64,000 nucleotides of DNA from an uncultured Sulfitobacter sp. (lineage in GTDB: Bacteria > Pseudomonadota > Alphaproteobacteria > Rhodobacterales > Rhodobacteraceae). This document shows positions 26,153 to 35,534 of the stretch, piece by piece; the first letter of the stretch is position 1; every line of letters starts with the position of its first letter. The notes beneath the pieces are model-generated. The model made no database searches and was not told where the DNA came from. It saw nothing but the letters and a program-made list of their open reading frames with translations. The stretch is from positions 434,001 through 498,000 of the forward strand of contig NZ_CANMQS010000001.1 of the NCBI RefSeq assembly GCF_947500075.1, in the 5' to 3' direction. Position numbers and translations under genes: made by a program.

Positions 26153-27183
26153 GCACGTGCCGGGTCTTGGGGCAACAACATCAATGCTTCGGGTTTGATC
26201 CCGGCTTTGACCCTCTCCCCCACCCGCGGCGCGTTCTGGCCCGCGTAGATCGCGGCAAGCACATCCCCTGTGATGCCGGACAACCCGATGCGGTAATGGG
26301 TGCCCAGAAACGTCACCGTCTCAACCCGCGCCGTCAGGGGGCCATCTGCACTGATCTCAACGTCTTCTGCACGCACGAACACATCCTGCCCCGTGCCGTC
26401 CCCCGGCAAGGTCAACGCGCCGCCCGCAAGCTCCAGACGTGCCGCTTCACACCGCCCCTCAAGGCGCATGGCATTGCCCACAAACCCCGCAACAAAGGCC
26501 GACTTGGGATTGCGATACAGGTCCTCAGGCGTCCCGCTCTGCACCACCTGACCGCTCGACATGACCGCCACACGGTCGGCAATCGCCATGGCTTCATCCT
26601 GATCGTGGGTGACGAAAATCGCCGTGATGTCGAACTCCCTCAACAGCACAGCCAACTCATCCCGCAAGGCCTCCCGCAGGGCCGCATCCAGCGCCGACAA
26701 GGGCTCATCCAGCAACAGCAACCTTGGTCTTGGCGCAATCGCACGGGCCAAGGCCACGCGCTGCCGCTGGCCGCCCGACAGCGCATCAATCGCGCGGCCG
26801 GCAAAGGCCTGAAGCTGGCACATCTCCAGCACTTCGGTAACGCGGGCGTCAATCTCGCTCTTGGGCAGCTTCTGCATCTTCAGCCCGTAGCCGATGTTGG
26901 CCCGCACCGACATGTTCGGGAACAAGGCGTAGGACTGAAACACCATCCCCACCTTCCGCCGTTCAACAGGCAGACTGGTGACGTTGTCGCTGTCAAACCA
27001 GATCTCACTGCCCGCATCCGGCGTCTCAAGCCCCGCAATGATCCGCAACAGCGTGGTCTTCCCGCATCCAGACGGCCCCAGAAGCGAAACGATCTCCCCC
27101 CGATCAACGCTCAACTCGGTCGGCAGCAGCGCCCGTGTCCCATCCGGGTAGGTCTTTGCGGTATTGGTCAGTCGAAGTGTCAT
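26149..27183 (-). CDS. ABC importer ATPase (PotA/FbpC type)
   Basis: 344 aa. Walker A GPSGCGKTT, signature LSGGQRQRVALARA, Walker B LLLLDEPLSALD, H-loop VTHDQDEA; the C-terminal TOBE-like domain (EGRCEAARLELAGG, DVFVRAEDVEI) is typical of importers of polyamines, iron(III) or phosphonates. The start 27183 overlaps the end of the permease gene by four bases, which rules out the longer upstream reading. Confidence 0.92.
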   Translation of the reverse strand: MTLRLTNTAKTYPDGTRALLPTELSVDRGEIVSLLGPSGCGKTTLLRIIAGLETPDAGSEIWFDSDNVTSLPVERRKVGMVFQSYALFPNMSVRANIGYGLKMQKLPKSEIDARVTEVLEMCQLQAFAGRAIDALSGGQRQRVALARAIAPRPRLLLLDEPLSALDAALREALRDELAVLLREFDITAIFVTHDQDEAMAIADRVAVMSSGQVVQSGTPEDLYRNPKSAFVAGFVGNAMRLEGRCEAARLELAGGALTLPGDGTGQDVFVRAEDVEISADGPLTARVETVTFLGTHYRIGLSGITGDVLAAIYAGQNAPRVGERVKAGIKPEALMLLPQDPARA

Positions 27184-27971
27184 TTGGCGATCCTTTGCGC
27201 ACGCGCAGACGCCCATTGCATGGCCATCAAAAGCGGAACGATGATGATGAAAAAGACAAGCGTATAGGCAGACGCAATCTCCAGCCGCATGGAGGCATAG
27301 CTGTCCGCAAGGCCCACCGGCAAGGTCTTGAGGTACGGGGTATGCAGCATCCATGTCAGGTTGAACTCACCCAGCGACAGCGTCACAACCGTAAGCGATC
27401 CTGCCAGAATACCGGGCATGGCATTGGGCACCACGATATCGCGAAACCTCTGCCATGGCGTGGCCCCCAGCGATGCTGCACCCTCTTCCAATGTCTTGAG
27501 GTCCATCGCCGCCAGCACCGCAAGGATGGAGCGCACCATGAACGGCAATGTATACAGCACATGCCCCACCAGAATGAAGGTCCAGGACGCCCTGAACCCC
27601 TTCATGGAGCCGTAAAGCTGAAGCAGCGCCAGCGCCAGCGCAAGACCCGGCACCGCCAACGGCAGAGAGATGAACTCCTCCAGCAACCGCGACAGCCAGC
27701 CGGGGTGGCGCGCCAGCCCATATGCGGCAGGCAGCCCGATGATCAGCGTCACAACAAGGCACGCCAGCGCCAGCCGGATCGACAGAAAGATACTGTCGGC
27801 ATAAAGCTCCCAGACCTGATAGATCCACTTCAGGGTCAAACCGGAGGAAATGCCCTGAAAGTAATTCACCGTAAGCCCCGCCATCACCGACAGGATCGTG
27901 GGCACCAGCAGGAATGCGCAGGCCAACAGGGTGACCGCCAGTTGCAGGATTTTCGCTTTTGATCGGAACAT
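27180..27971 (-). CDS. ABC importer permease
   Basis: 263-aa BPD_transp_1 protein with about six membrane segments and the EAA loop (LEEGAASLGATPWQRFRDIV) that contacts the ATPase. The ATG at 27971 begins right after the stop of the first permease gene. It resembles the second permease of AfuB/PotC-type systems. Confidence 0.92.
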   Translation of the reverse strand: MFRSKAKILQLAVTLLACAFLLVPTILSVMAGLTVNYFQGISSGLTLKWIYQVWELYADSIFLSIRLALACLVVTLIIGLPAAYGLARHPGWLSRLLEEFISLPLAVPGLALALALLQLYGSMKGFRASWTFILVGHVLYTLPFMVRSILAVLAAMDLKTLEEGAASLGATPWQRFRDIVVPNAMPGILAGSLTVVTLSLGEFNLTWMLHTPYLKTLPVGLADSYASMRLEIASAYTLVFFIIIVPLLMAMQWASARAQRIAK

Positions 27972-27972
27972 G

Positions 27973-28776
27973 TCAGCCCCCCGCCGCAACGGTTGCGCCT
28001 GACAGGCTGCGCGCGATCAACAACAGCACCCAGGTCACCAGACCCAGCACGATGGACAGCGCTGCCGCCATCGCGATGTTCGCCGACAGCGTGAACTCCG
28101 TATAGATCACCATCGGGATCACATCGATGTCCGTGGCCAGCGTGAACGCCGTGCCGAACGCGCCCATCGCTGTGGCAAAGGCAATGGCACCAGAGGCAAT
28201 CAGCGACGGCATCAACCCCGGTATGATCACGTCAATCACCACTCTGAAAGGCGATGCACCCATGGTGCGGGCCGCCTCCTCCAGTGCGGGATCAAGTTTT
28301 TCTGCCGCGGCCATGACCGTCAGCAACACCCGCGGGATCGAAAAATAGAGATAGCCCAGAAACAGTCCCACCACCGAATAGGCAAAGACCACATGGCCCG
28401 GCGTCAACTGGTTCACCAGCCCTTGACGCCCCCCCAGCAGGATGATCAGAAACCCGATCACAACGCCCGGAAAGGCCAGCGGCAGCGTCAGAACCGACAA
28501 CAGGATGCCCCTGCCCCGAAACTGGTTGCGCAGCAGGAACATGCCCGCCGTCGTGGACACCGCGAGCGCCGCAAAGGTCGTCGCCAAAGACACCAGCACC
28601 GTCAGCACAAGCGTGTTGAGGTAGCGCGGCTTGCGCAGAATATCGAGATAAACCGCCCAGCCCGCATCCCCCTCACCCGATGCCAGAAACAGCCGCACCA
28701 GCGGCAGCGCAAGAAACGCCAGCGAAAAGATCAGCAGCGGCGTCAGACACGCCAGCACAAAAGTTCGGTTGGACAT
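27973..28776 (-). CDS. ABC importer permease
   Basis: 267-aa BPD_transp_1 permease with an N-terminal membrane anchor (PLLIFSLAFLALPLVRLFL) and EAA loop (LEEAARTMGASPFRVVIDVI). With the following gene it forms the heterodimeric channel. It follows the solute-binding gene after 56 bp. Confidence 0.92.
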   Translation of the reverse strand: MSNRTFVLACLTPLLIFSLAFLALPLVRLFLASGEGDAGWAVYLDILRKPRYLNTLVLTVLVSLATTFAALAVSTTAGMFLLRNQFRGRGILLSVLTLPLAFPGVVIGFLIILLGGRQGLVNQLTPGHVVFAYSVVGLFLGYLYFSIPRVLLTVMAAAEKLDPALEEAARTMGASPFRVVIDVIIPGLMPSLIASGAIAFATAMGAFGTAFTLATDIDVIPMVIYTEFTLSANIAMAAALSIVLGLVTWVLLLIARSLSGATVAAGG

Positions 28777-28832
28777 CAGCGCATCAAGAGCCGGGCATAT
28801 GCCCGGCCCTTCCTTTTCGAGACAGCATCACG

Positions 28833-29828
28833 CTATTTGACTTCGGACAGATAGCGTTCGCCGAAACCAGCCTGCGCCTTTTCCATCTCGGCATAATCCA
28901 CCGCAACCGCACGCTCGTAATCGCTGGCAGGCAGGAACTTCTCTGCCACCGCTGCGGGCAGCTCTACCGGCCGCGCGGGTTGCAGATAGGCATTCGTCCA
29001 GATCGCCTGCCCCTTGTCAGACAGGATGAAATCCAGCACCCGTTTGCCCAATTCGGGGTTGGGGCCGTTGTTCACAAGGCTCATCACATAGGGCACCCGG
29101 ACAGAGCCTTCGCAGGGCAGAACAAACTCGAAATTGCCGTCTTCCTCATACTTCCCGCGATAGGCGTTGAAGTCATAGTCAAACAGGATCGGAATCTCAC
29201 CGGACACAACCCGTGCAAACGACGTCTGCTTGGGCACGATAGGCGAATTCTCCGCCAATTCGTTGAAGTATTTTACCGCAGGATCAAAGTTGTTCAGGTC
29301 CCCGCCAAAGGCCATGTTCACCGCAACCGCACCGGCATAACCGACAAAAGCCGATGAGGGATCAAGATAACCGACCATGCCGCGGTACGCCGGTTTGGTC
29401 AGGTCCGCAAAACACTGCGGCACCTCGGCGCCGCCCAGCGCGTCAACATTCACGAAAAAGCCAAGCGTGCCGTAGTGAATGGCGAACCACTTGCCGTCCG
29501 GGTCCTTCAACCCCTCCGGAATCTCGTCAAACCCGGCAGGTTTATAGGCCGTCGCAACCCCCTCGTTCCCGGCCTTGATGCCGGTGGTCACGCCGTAATA
29601 GGCCACATCGGCAATCGGATTGTCCCGCTCTGCCAGAAGCTGACTGAGGGTCTGGCCGGAGTTCTTGTTGTCATGCGGCATCTGGATGTCGAGTTCTTGA
29701 TCAATCGCCTCCAGCATCGATGCCCAATCTGCCCACTGGGGTGGGCAGTTGTAGCACACCGCGTCCTCAGCCAGCGCGGGCGTGGCAAACGCCATTGTCA
29801 CGAAGGCTGCTGCAAGTTTATATCTCAT
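28833..29828 (-). CDS. ABC importer solute-binding protein (family 1)
   Basis: 331 aa. Signal peptide (KLAAAFVTMAFATPALA) then a type II periplasmic-binding fold of the iron/phosphonate/polyamine group (PIADVAYYGVTTG, YGTLGFFVNVDAL, GMVGYLDPSSAFVGYAGAV, GEIPILFDYDFNAYRGKY). The aromatic and cationic residues cannot be turned into a ligand by eye; the adjacent phosphodiesterase makes a phosphodiester or phosphonate the best guess. The gene start lies inside the end of the LacI gene. Confidence 0.88.
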   Translation of the reverse strand: MRYKLAAAFVTMAFATPALAEDAVCYNCPPQWADWASMLEAIDQELDIQMPHDNKNSGQTLSQLLAERDNPIADVAYYGVTTGIKAGNEGVATAYKPAGFDEIPEGLKDPDGKWFAIHYGTLGFFVNVDALGGAEVPQCFADLTKPAYRGMVGYLDPSSAFVGYAGAVAVNMAFGGDLNNFDPAVKYFNELAENSPIVPKQTSFARVVSGEIPILFDYDFNAYRGKYEEDGNFEFVLPCEGSVRVPYVMSLVNNGPNPELGKRVLDFILSDKGQAIWTNAYLQPARPVELPAAVAEKFLPASDYERAVAVDYAEMEKAQAGFGERYLSEVK

Positions 29829-30927
29829 GTTGGTCTCTCCTGTTGGATTTAGCTGTCTTTCGGGTTGGGTCGTCTGGCGACGGGAAGGCTGCAACCTTTC
29901 CGTCGTCTTTGCTTTCGGCGGTCAAAGGCGCAAGGCTGCCTCCGGCGCGGAAACTGAATGTCTGGTCTTTTTGCGGCACGTCAGGCGGCGCGGATCCGTC
30001 GATCATCGACAGAACCGTCTCCCCGGCCCCCGCCCCCAGCACCCGTGGGGTTGTCACAATCGTCGCCAGACTTGGCTCGACCATCTGACCGACTTTGATG
30101 CCATCAAATCCGACAATCGACAGATCCCCTGGCACATCAATGAACAGCCTGCGCGCACTGCGGATCGCGGCCAACGCCAGAAAATCGTTGGAGGCGAAGA
30201 TGCCGGTCAATTCCGGATGCGCCGCCAGAAAGTCCTGCAACCGCGCCGTCAGGTCCAGACCGTCGTCATCAACCTCCAGCAACGCAGGCGGTGCCATGCC
30301 CCGCTCTGCGCAGCGCTCCGCAAACCCTTCGTACCGGTGGCGCGCGCGGTCTGAACTGAGGAAATTCAGCGCCAGAAAGCCCGTGTGCGCATGGTTGTTC
30401 TCGGCAAAGGCATCCGCAACCGCCGCTGCTGCGGCATGATCATCGACCGACCAGCTCCTTTGCCCCGCCGGTGCGGCGTTGAACAGCAAACTATGCGGCA
30501 CCTGCCGACGCCGGATCAGGTCCAGCCCTTCGCTGTTCTGCGCATCCCCCACCGTCAGCAGGATTCCATCCACCTGCTTGGCAATCAACGTGCGCACGGC
30601 ATGGATTTCCGATTCCACGCTGTAGTTGGTACAGATCAACAGCATCTGGTAGCCCGCGTTCAGAAACACCGCCTGCGCGCCCTGCACCGCATCCGCATAG
30701 ACCGGGTTTTCGATCGACGGGACAATACAGCCAATCGTGCGCGTCGTACTGCTCTGGAGCGATCTGCCCACGTCGCTGAACTGAAAATCCAGCGCATCCG
30801 CCGCCGCCATGACCCGCTTGCGCATCTCGGCACTGGCCGGACCGGTATCGTTCAACACCCTGCTGGCCGTGGCAACACCACAGCCCGCACGCTGAGCGAC
30901 ATCCTTGATCGTGGCAGCTTGACCCAA
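29818..30927 (-). CDS. LacI-family transcriptional regulator
   Basis: About 369 aa. The N-terminal LacI helix-turn-helix is clear (TIKDVAQRAGCGVATASRVL), followed by a periplasmic-binding-like effector domain (IGCIVPSIENPVYADAVQGA, FASNDFLALAAIRSAR, SIVGFDGIKVGQM). I chose TTG 30927 because GGGAGG lies six bases upstream. A perfect palindromic operator is 14-29 bp upstream, so autoregulation is likely. Its 3' end overlaps the binding-protein gene by 11 bp, which puts regulator and transporter in one operon. Confidence 0.9.
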   Translation of the reverse strand: MGQAATIKDVAQRAGCGVATASRVLNDTGPASAEMRKRVMAAADALDFQFSDVGRSLQSSTTRTIGCIVPSIENPVYADAVQGAQAVFLNAGYQMLLICTNYSVESEIHAVRTLIAKQVDGILLTVGDAQNSEGLDLIRRRQVPHSLLFNAAPAGQRSWSVDDHAAAAAVADAFAENNHAHTGFLALNFLSSDRARHRYEGFAERCAERGMAPPALLEVDDDGLDLTARLQDFLAAHPELTGIFASNDFLALAAIRSARRLFIDVPGDLSIVGFDGIKVGQMVEPSLATIVTTPRVLGAGAGETVLSMIDGSAPPDVPQKDQTFSFRAGGSLAPLTAESKDDGKVAAFPSPDDPTRKTAKSNRRDQHEI

Positions 30928-30940
30928 TTTCCACCTCCCA

Positions 30941-30956
30941 ATGGAAACGTTTCCAT
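30941..30956. promoter_or_regulatory. Perfect palindromic LacI-family operator
   Basis: atggaaacgtttccat is a perfect 16-bp palindrome with the central CG typical of LacI-family sites. It lies just upstream of the LacI regulator start and overlaps the region where its promoter and ribosome site should be. Confidence 0.85.
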
Positions 30957-31229
30957 ATAGTAGTACAAACAACCCCTCCACCGCGCAAGATTTTTCCGGG
31001 GAGGGTATTTTCAAGCGAGATAGCAGTGGGTTATTGCAGTTTTGTGATAGGGCGCGGACAAATATTCGGGACGCTCACAAAGAACTTCCCCGTCGGCACA
31101 AGATGATTCCAATCGCCCCCGACAGGCCCCGCGAAGGCTGTCTGTTCCTCAAGGTCAAAACGTCCCGGAACAGGGTTGCGCAACCGCACTGCCCTCAGCC
31201 GCATTGCGCCAGACATTTCGCCCCCCAGC

Positions 31230-31258
31230 CATAGGCCGCGCATTTTGCGCGGCCTATG
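31230..31258 (-). terminator. Strong hairpin terminator of the BCCT gene
   Basis: A perfect 13-bp stem, cataggccgcgca at 31230-31242 and tgcgcggcctatg at 31246-31258, with a TTT loop, lies 10 bp beyond the BCCT stop. The rest of the gap up to the LacI gene (about 230 bp) shows no gene. Confidence 0.75.
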
Positions 31259-31268
31259 CTTTCGCGGT

Positions 31269-33083
31269 CTAGGCGTGTTTTGCCCGTATGCTGTCACGAT
31301 ACAATGCCTTCACGAGCGATATCATCATGAAGACCATCACGATGGTGAAGGGCAATGCGCCGATGATCATCGCATTTTGCAGCGCGCCGAATGGATTGGC
31401 CTCGGCACCGCTGTTGCCAGCGATGATCAGCGCCCCAATCACCGCAGTGAGGATCAGCCCCCAGATGATGCGATGCTTGATGCCGGTTTCCTGCTCGCCG
31501 CCGGACATGATCGTGTTCATCACCAAAATGCCGGAGTCTGCCGATGTAACGAGAAACGTCATGATCAGGACGACGCACATGATCGTAATGGCCGACAGAA
31601 ACCCGCCAGAGATCATTTGCTCAAGTGTTGCAAACAGTTTGGCCGTGTTGGTGGCCCCGATCAGGGAGCCCGCAGCGTCGCCATTCAGCTCCAGATCAAT
31701 CGCGGTGCCGCCCAGAATGGTCATCCACAAAAAGCAGACGATGGCAGGCGCGATCACGCAACCGAAGATAAACTCACGCACGGTGCGGCCCTTGGAGATA
31801 CGCGCAAGGAACAGGCCGACAAAGGGCGAGAATGCGATCCACCATGCCCAGTAGAAGGTGGTCCAGCCTGCTTGCCAGCCGAACTGACGGCCTTGTTCAC
31901 CGGCGGCATAGATGGCCGCCGCGTCGAGGTCCGCAGCAGAGGCAGGCAAGCCTTCGGCGAACCCGGTCATGGATCCCCATGGCGACGTGGCAGAACCGTA
32001 GATTGCCGCGATATCTTCAGCGGGCAAGGCCTGCGCCGCCTCCGGAATGGCTGCGGCAAAAGCGTCCGCTGATTGAGGTCCATAGGCGCCGAAAGACATC
32101 TGAACGAAGTGCAGGATGTAATCGACCAGACCCGCACCGAACTTTGTCATCGCGAAAAAGAAAGAGCCGAAGATCACAAAGGTCAGAAGCAGGATGACCG
32201 ACAGAACCAGATTGAGGTTCGACAGGTATTTGATCCCCCGTCCCACACCTGAAACTGCAGAGAGGATCGACAAGCCCATGATCACCAGCAGTGCCGCGAT
32301 CAGTCCGACCGTGCTTGGCTTGGGCGCTTCTGCATCGCCGTTCATCAGCCACTCCATGCCAGACACGGCATAGACACCATCAACGAACTGGCTGACACCA
32401 AAACCGATGGTGACGGACACGCCGAGGATCGTGGCCACAACGCCAAGCACATCAACCAGATGGCCCAGGAAGCCATTTGCCGCTTTGCCAAGCAAAGGGG
32501 TCAGCGCCGACCGGATCGTCAGCGGCATTTCACGGGTATAGGCGTAATAGGCGAGTGACAGACCAGTCAGCACGTAGATGGCCCAGGCGTGGAAACCGTA
32601 GTGCAGGAATGTATAGCGATAGGCCGATTTCACCGCCTCTTCTGAATGCGCAGCCACCTCGCCGGACAGGACCACAGGGTTTGATCCCCAAAGGCCAATC
32701 GGTTCGGCGGTGGCAAAGACCATCAGACCAACACCCAGACCCGCGCCGAACATCATCGAGAACCACGAGAAGTTCGAAAACTCCGGTACGGTTCCTGCGG
32801 TTCCGAGCTTCTTGCTGCCGGTTGCCGGCAAGAGGGCCAGCACGAACAGAAAGAACGCGAAAACGCCGACGGAGATGATGTAAAAGCCGTTGAACCCGTT
32901 CAGCAAGCTGCCGTTCACAGCAGACAACACGCTGCTCGCGTTGCCGGGCCAGACCAGCGCCCAAAGGACCAGTGCGACCATGATCGTCTTGCTGATCAGT
33001 GCAATCGGAAGGCTGTAGCCCTCGTAGAATCCGGATGGAGCCTTCTCGATCTCCAACGCGGTAAATGGTGGTTTAATTGTCAT
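31269..33083 (-). CDS. BCCT-family betaine/choline/carnitine-type transporter
   Basis: 604 aa with about twelve membrane spans. BCCT landmarks are FSMMFGAGLGVGLMVFATAEP (glycine-rich TM3 loop), AIYVLTGLSLAYYAYTREMP, and the TM8 aromatic box region FYWAWWIAFSPFVGLFLARIS. The glycine-rich MFGAGLGVGLM pattern, with no central Met-to-other change, suits Na+-driven betaine uptake. It is the last gene of a minus-strand operon with DUF3726, the 567-aa unknown, the M19 protein and ALDH. Substrate likely a quaternary ammonium or sulfonium compound. Confidence 0.93.
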   Translation of the reverse strand: MTIKPPFTALEIEKAPSGFYEGYSLPIALISKTIMVALVLWALVWPGNASSVLSAVNGSLLNGFNGFYIISVGVFAFFLFVLALLPATGSKKLGTAGTVPEFSNFSWFSMMFGAGLGVGLMVFATAEPIGLWGSNPVVLSGEVAAHSEEAVKSAYRYTFLHYGFHAWAIYVLTGLSLAYYAYTREMPLTIRSALTPLLGKAANGFLGHLVDVLGVVATILGVSVTIGFGVSQFVDGVYAVSGMEWLMNGDAEAPKPSTVGLIAALLVIMGLSILSAVSGVGRGIKYLSNLNLVLSVILLLTFVIFGSFFFAMTKFGAGLVDYILHFVQMSFGAYGPQSADAFAAAIPEAAQALPAEDIAAIYGSATSPWGSMTGFAEGLPASAADLDAAAIYAAGEQGRQFGWQAGWTTFYWAWWIAFSPFVGLFLARISKGRTVREFIFGCVIAPAIVCFLWMTILGGTAIDLELNGDAAGSLIGATNTAKLFATLEQMISGGFLSAITIMCVVLIMTFLVTSADSGILVMNTIMSGGEQETGIKHRIIWGLILTAVIGALIIAGNSGAEANPFGALQNAMIIGALPFTIVMVFMMISLVKALYRDSIRAKHA

Positions 33084-33169
33084 TTTTTGTCCCCTGTTTC
33101 TTTGGTTGCGCCGTATTTCGTCTTCCCGCAGCAAGCTGGCGCATCCGCTGCGGGATTGATTGATCTTGT

Positions 33170-33820
33170 CTAGTCATTGTCGGACAGGCCTGAACCGGCG
33201 CCCAATCGTCGGGAGGCCTCGGTCGCGGGCGCAAATGTTCGCTCTGAAAAAGCGCCCAGCCGCGCCCAGTTTTTACAGCTGACGTTGCCCCGCACAGCTG
33301 GTCGCTGCGCGGGATCTGTGCGTGTGCTTGCACGCTGAAAGATCACAGTCTCCGCCTTGCCTGCATTGATGGCCTGGTGTGGATCATCGATCCAGAGCCC
33401 GTCACCGTCCGTCTCGATCCGCACGTTTTCATAACTCACGCGCACCGGTTGTCTGAGGTGGATCGCGGCCCACGCAGCGAAAGGCACGATCAGCAGAGGG
33501 CAGGAAACATTGCGCGCCTTTATCGAAAGCCCCGGCGCCAGCCGTTCAGCGCAATCGTTCAACGTGGCACCAACCGCAAGCGGGCACAGGTCGCCCGCCC
33601 GCGCGTACCAGTCACCGTCCAGTGATACCGGCGCGACCTGCGCATGGGCCAGCCCGTCATTTTTCTCAAGGACATCAGCCAGGAGCGCTGGACCTGCCAG
33701 ATCGTGAGAGGCAAGCCAACGCGCAGCGCGCCCAGTTTCTTCCGCCATGCCCCAGGACAGACCGGCGCCGCGTGCCGCCCGTTTCGCATGGGCTTCAATT
33801 TCATTCAGCGAGCGGTTCAC
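33170..33820 (-). CDS. DUF3726 domain protein
   Basis: 216 aa, recognised as a DUF3726-type conserved protein of unknown function. The N-terminus is NEIEAHAKRAARGAGLSWGMAEE, with a middle GDLCPLAVGATLNDCAERL and an LIVPFAAWAA stretch. No signal peptide. The GTG start overlaps the stop of the 567-aa protein (GTGA), so it is translationally coupled to it, and the BCCT gene follows. Confidence 0.75.
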   Translation of the reverse strand: MNRSLNEIEAHAKRAARGAGLSWGMAEETGRAARWLASHDLAGPALLADVLEKNDGLAHAQVAPVSLDGDWYARAGDLCPLAVGATLNDCAERLAPGLSIKARNVSCPLLIVPFAAWAAIHLRQPVRVSYENVRIETDGDGLWIDDPHQAINAGKAETVIFQRASTRTDPAQRPAVRGNVSCKNWARLGAFSERTFAPATEASRRLGAGSGLSDND

Positions 33821-35520
33821 TTTGCGCCCTCCAACAAAGGCGGATAGGACCAGTCGTCGACCTGGCTGTCCGATAGCTCTTCCGGATAGGGCGCGTTTCC
33901 GAACATGCAAATGCGCACCCATCGATCTGATCTCGGATCGAAATGGGTGGCCCCGAAGAAGGAGAGCTTGCAACGCAGCATATCAATCGGCATCAGATCA
34001 GAGCCGATCGTGTTGTCGCGAATTTCAGCATAAGGTGCGCGGGCCACGATCTGCGCCCGCCTGACGCAGTGGCGATGTTCGGGATGGGTCAAGAGGAAAG
34101 CCGCGAGGGGTGCGTTACCATCCTTGTCCTTCAGCGCCCGATAGAGCGCGGCGGCATCCCGGCCCGGTGCCAAAGGCTGCTCATAGGGGGCAATCGGTTC
34201 TTCAAAACGCTCCCCCAGACGGGGCTCCAGTTTTTCCTGCGAGACATACCAGGCACGCGCGCATTGTTCTTTTTCTGACCAGTCAATATCCAGCGCCCAC
34301 CCATAGGCGCGTTCCAGAACAGCGCGCAGATCTGCCACCCGCATAGTGCCATCAATGCGAAACGCATGCCTGTCTTTGTCGGACATCTTATCGGCCAGAT
34401 GGTCGACAAGCCTGCCATAGGGCTCCAGCATCAGCGACGCCAGGCATTCCTGAGCGTCTTCCCCCAACGCGCCTTCGGCCCAGACAAAAAGCCTGTCCCA
34501 CGGACGCGGTCCAGCCAGATCGGCATCGGCAAGATGGGTCTCCAGCGCGGAGAGATCGCGGCGCAATCGCTTCAGTTTCTCAACCTGTATCGGATGCTCC
34601 GAATACCAGAGATCAGCAGAAAGGATGGAGCGCTCCAGCATCTCCCGAAACGTAGCGACCTCAGAGGCTGTGGCGGCGGGTAAGCTGCGCACAATTGCGA
34701 TCGCCTCTTCACGCGCGGCAATCCAATTGTTGAACAACATCGGGTGGTTGACCAGAAACGGAGCCATCCCCAGTCCTGTGGAATTGCCAATACCGAGGCT
34801 GCGCGCAATCCCCGCGTCCAGCGGGACTGCCGCAGCACCCCCTTTCAGGTCTGCCATATGCTGCACCAGATCGCGCACGTAGCTTCGGGTCAGAAAGACG
34901 GACAGCATTTCAATCTGGAAAGGTGATGCGCATTCAGGTCGGTCCGCGATCATCTCACGATCCGCTGCGCCGAGTTTACCCGACCCGTAAACCGCCGTGG
35001 TGCGCATCAGATAGCCGACCTTGGCGACTTCGCCCGGGTCGGGCTGCGCACCTGCGGCAAGGCGGGACACCACATGATCCCACAACCGCACTGAGCGGTT
35101 TGCACGTGAGACCGACAGCTCCCTTTCGCTCACACGGCCCGCTTCTTGCAGGGGGATGTTCTGGCGCAGGCGCTCAATGTCAGCGGCCTCCGGCACACCG
35201 TCAAACAGGGTGAAGGTGCTGTCCCATGCGGTCGCAATCACCCGGTCAGAGCGTTCTTCGGGCGGCAGATCATGACCAAAAGCAATGAGCGAATAGGTGC
35301 GGTCCGGCGTATGCGCGCAATAGACAGCGTGGCCCACGCCCTTGGCGTCAAACTCAAAGACCGGGCGGGTAAAGGTCCAGTTTTCGCGGGTCATCCGGCG
35401 GGTCAGAATGCGCATGAAAGACAGGCGAGATTGATGGAACGACCCCAGACGCGACAGGCGCATGACCTGCGCAGGGTCTCGTGTGACAACGGTCTGTGAT
35501 GTGTTCGCCTGCGGCTGCAT
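33817..35520 (-). CDS. Conserved protein of unknown function (567 aa)
   Basis: I do not recognise a named family. It is soluble and rich in Arg/Asp/Glu. It has conserved-looking blocks SFHQSRLSFMRILTRRM near the start, SVSRANRSVRLWDHVVSRL, VGYLMRTTAVYGSGKLGAAD, and WVRICMFGNAPYPEELSDSQ near the end. No membrane span or nucleotide-binding motif is evident. The length and consistent codon use show a real gene. It is sandwiched in an operon between an M19-like hydrolase and DUF3726, next to a BCCT carrier, so a role in metabolism of the imported compound is inferred. Confidence 0.7.
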   Translation of the reverse strand: MQPQANTSQTVVTRDPAQVMRLSRLGSFHQSRLSFMRILTRRMTRENWTFTRPVFEFDAKGVGHAVYCAHTPDRTYSLIAFGHDLPPEERSDRVIATAWDSTFTLFDGVPEAADIERLRQNIPLQEAGRVSERELSVSRANRSVRLWDHVVSRLAAGAQPDPGEVAKVGYLMRTTAVYGSGKLGAADREMIADRPECASPFQIEMLSVFLTRSYVRDLVQHMADLKGGAAAVPLDAGIARSLGIGNSTGLGMAPFLVNHPMLFNNWIAAREEAIAIVRSLPAATASEVATFREMLERSILSADLWYSEHPIQVEKLKRLRRDLSALETHLADADLAGPRPWDRLFVWAEGALGEDAQECLASLMLEPYGRLVDHLADKMSDKDRHAFRIDGTMRVADLRAVLERAYGWALDIDWSEKEQCARAWYVSQEKLEPRLGERFEEPIAPYEQPLAPGRDAAALYRALKDKDGNAPLAAFLLTHPEHRHCVRRAQIVARAPYAEIRDNTIGSDLMPIDMLRCKLSFFGATHFDPRSDRWVRICMFGNAPYPEELSDSQVDDWSYPPLLEGAK

Positions 35521-35534
35521 GGCCTGCCCTCCCC

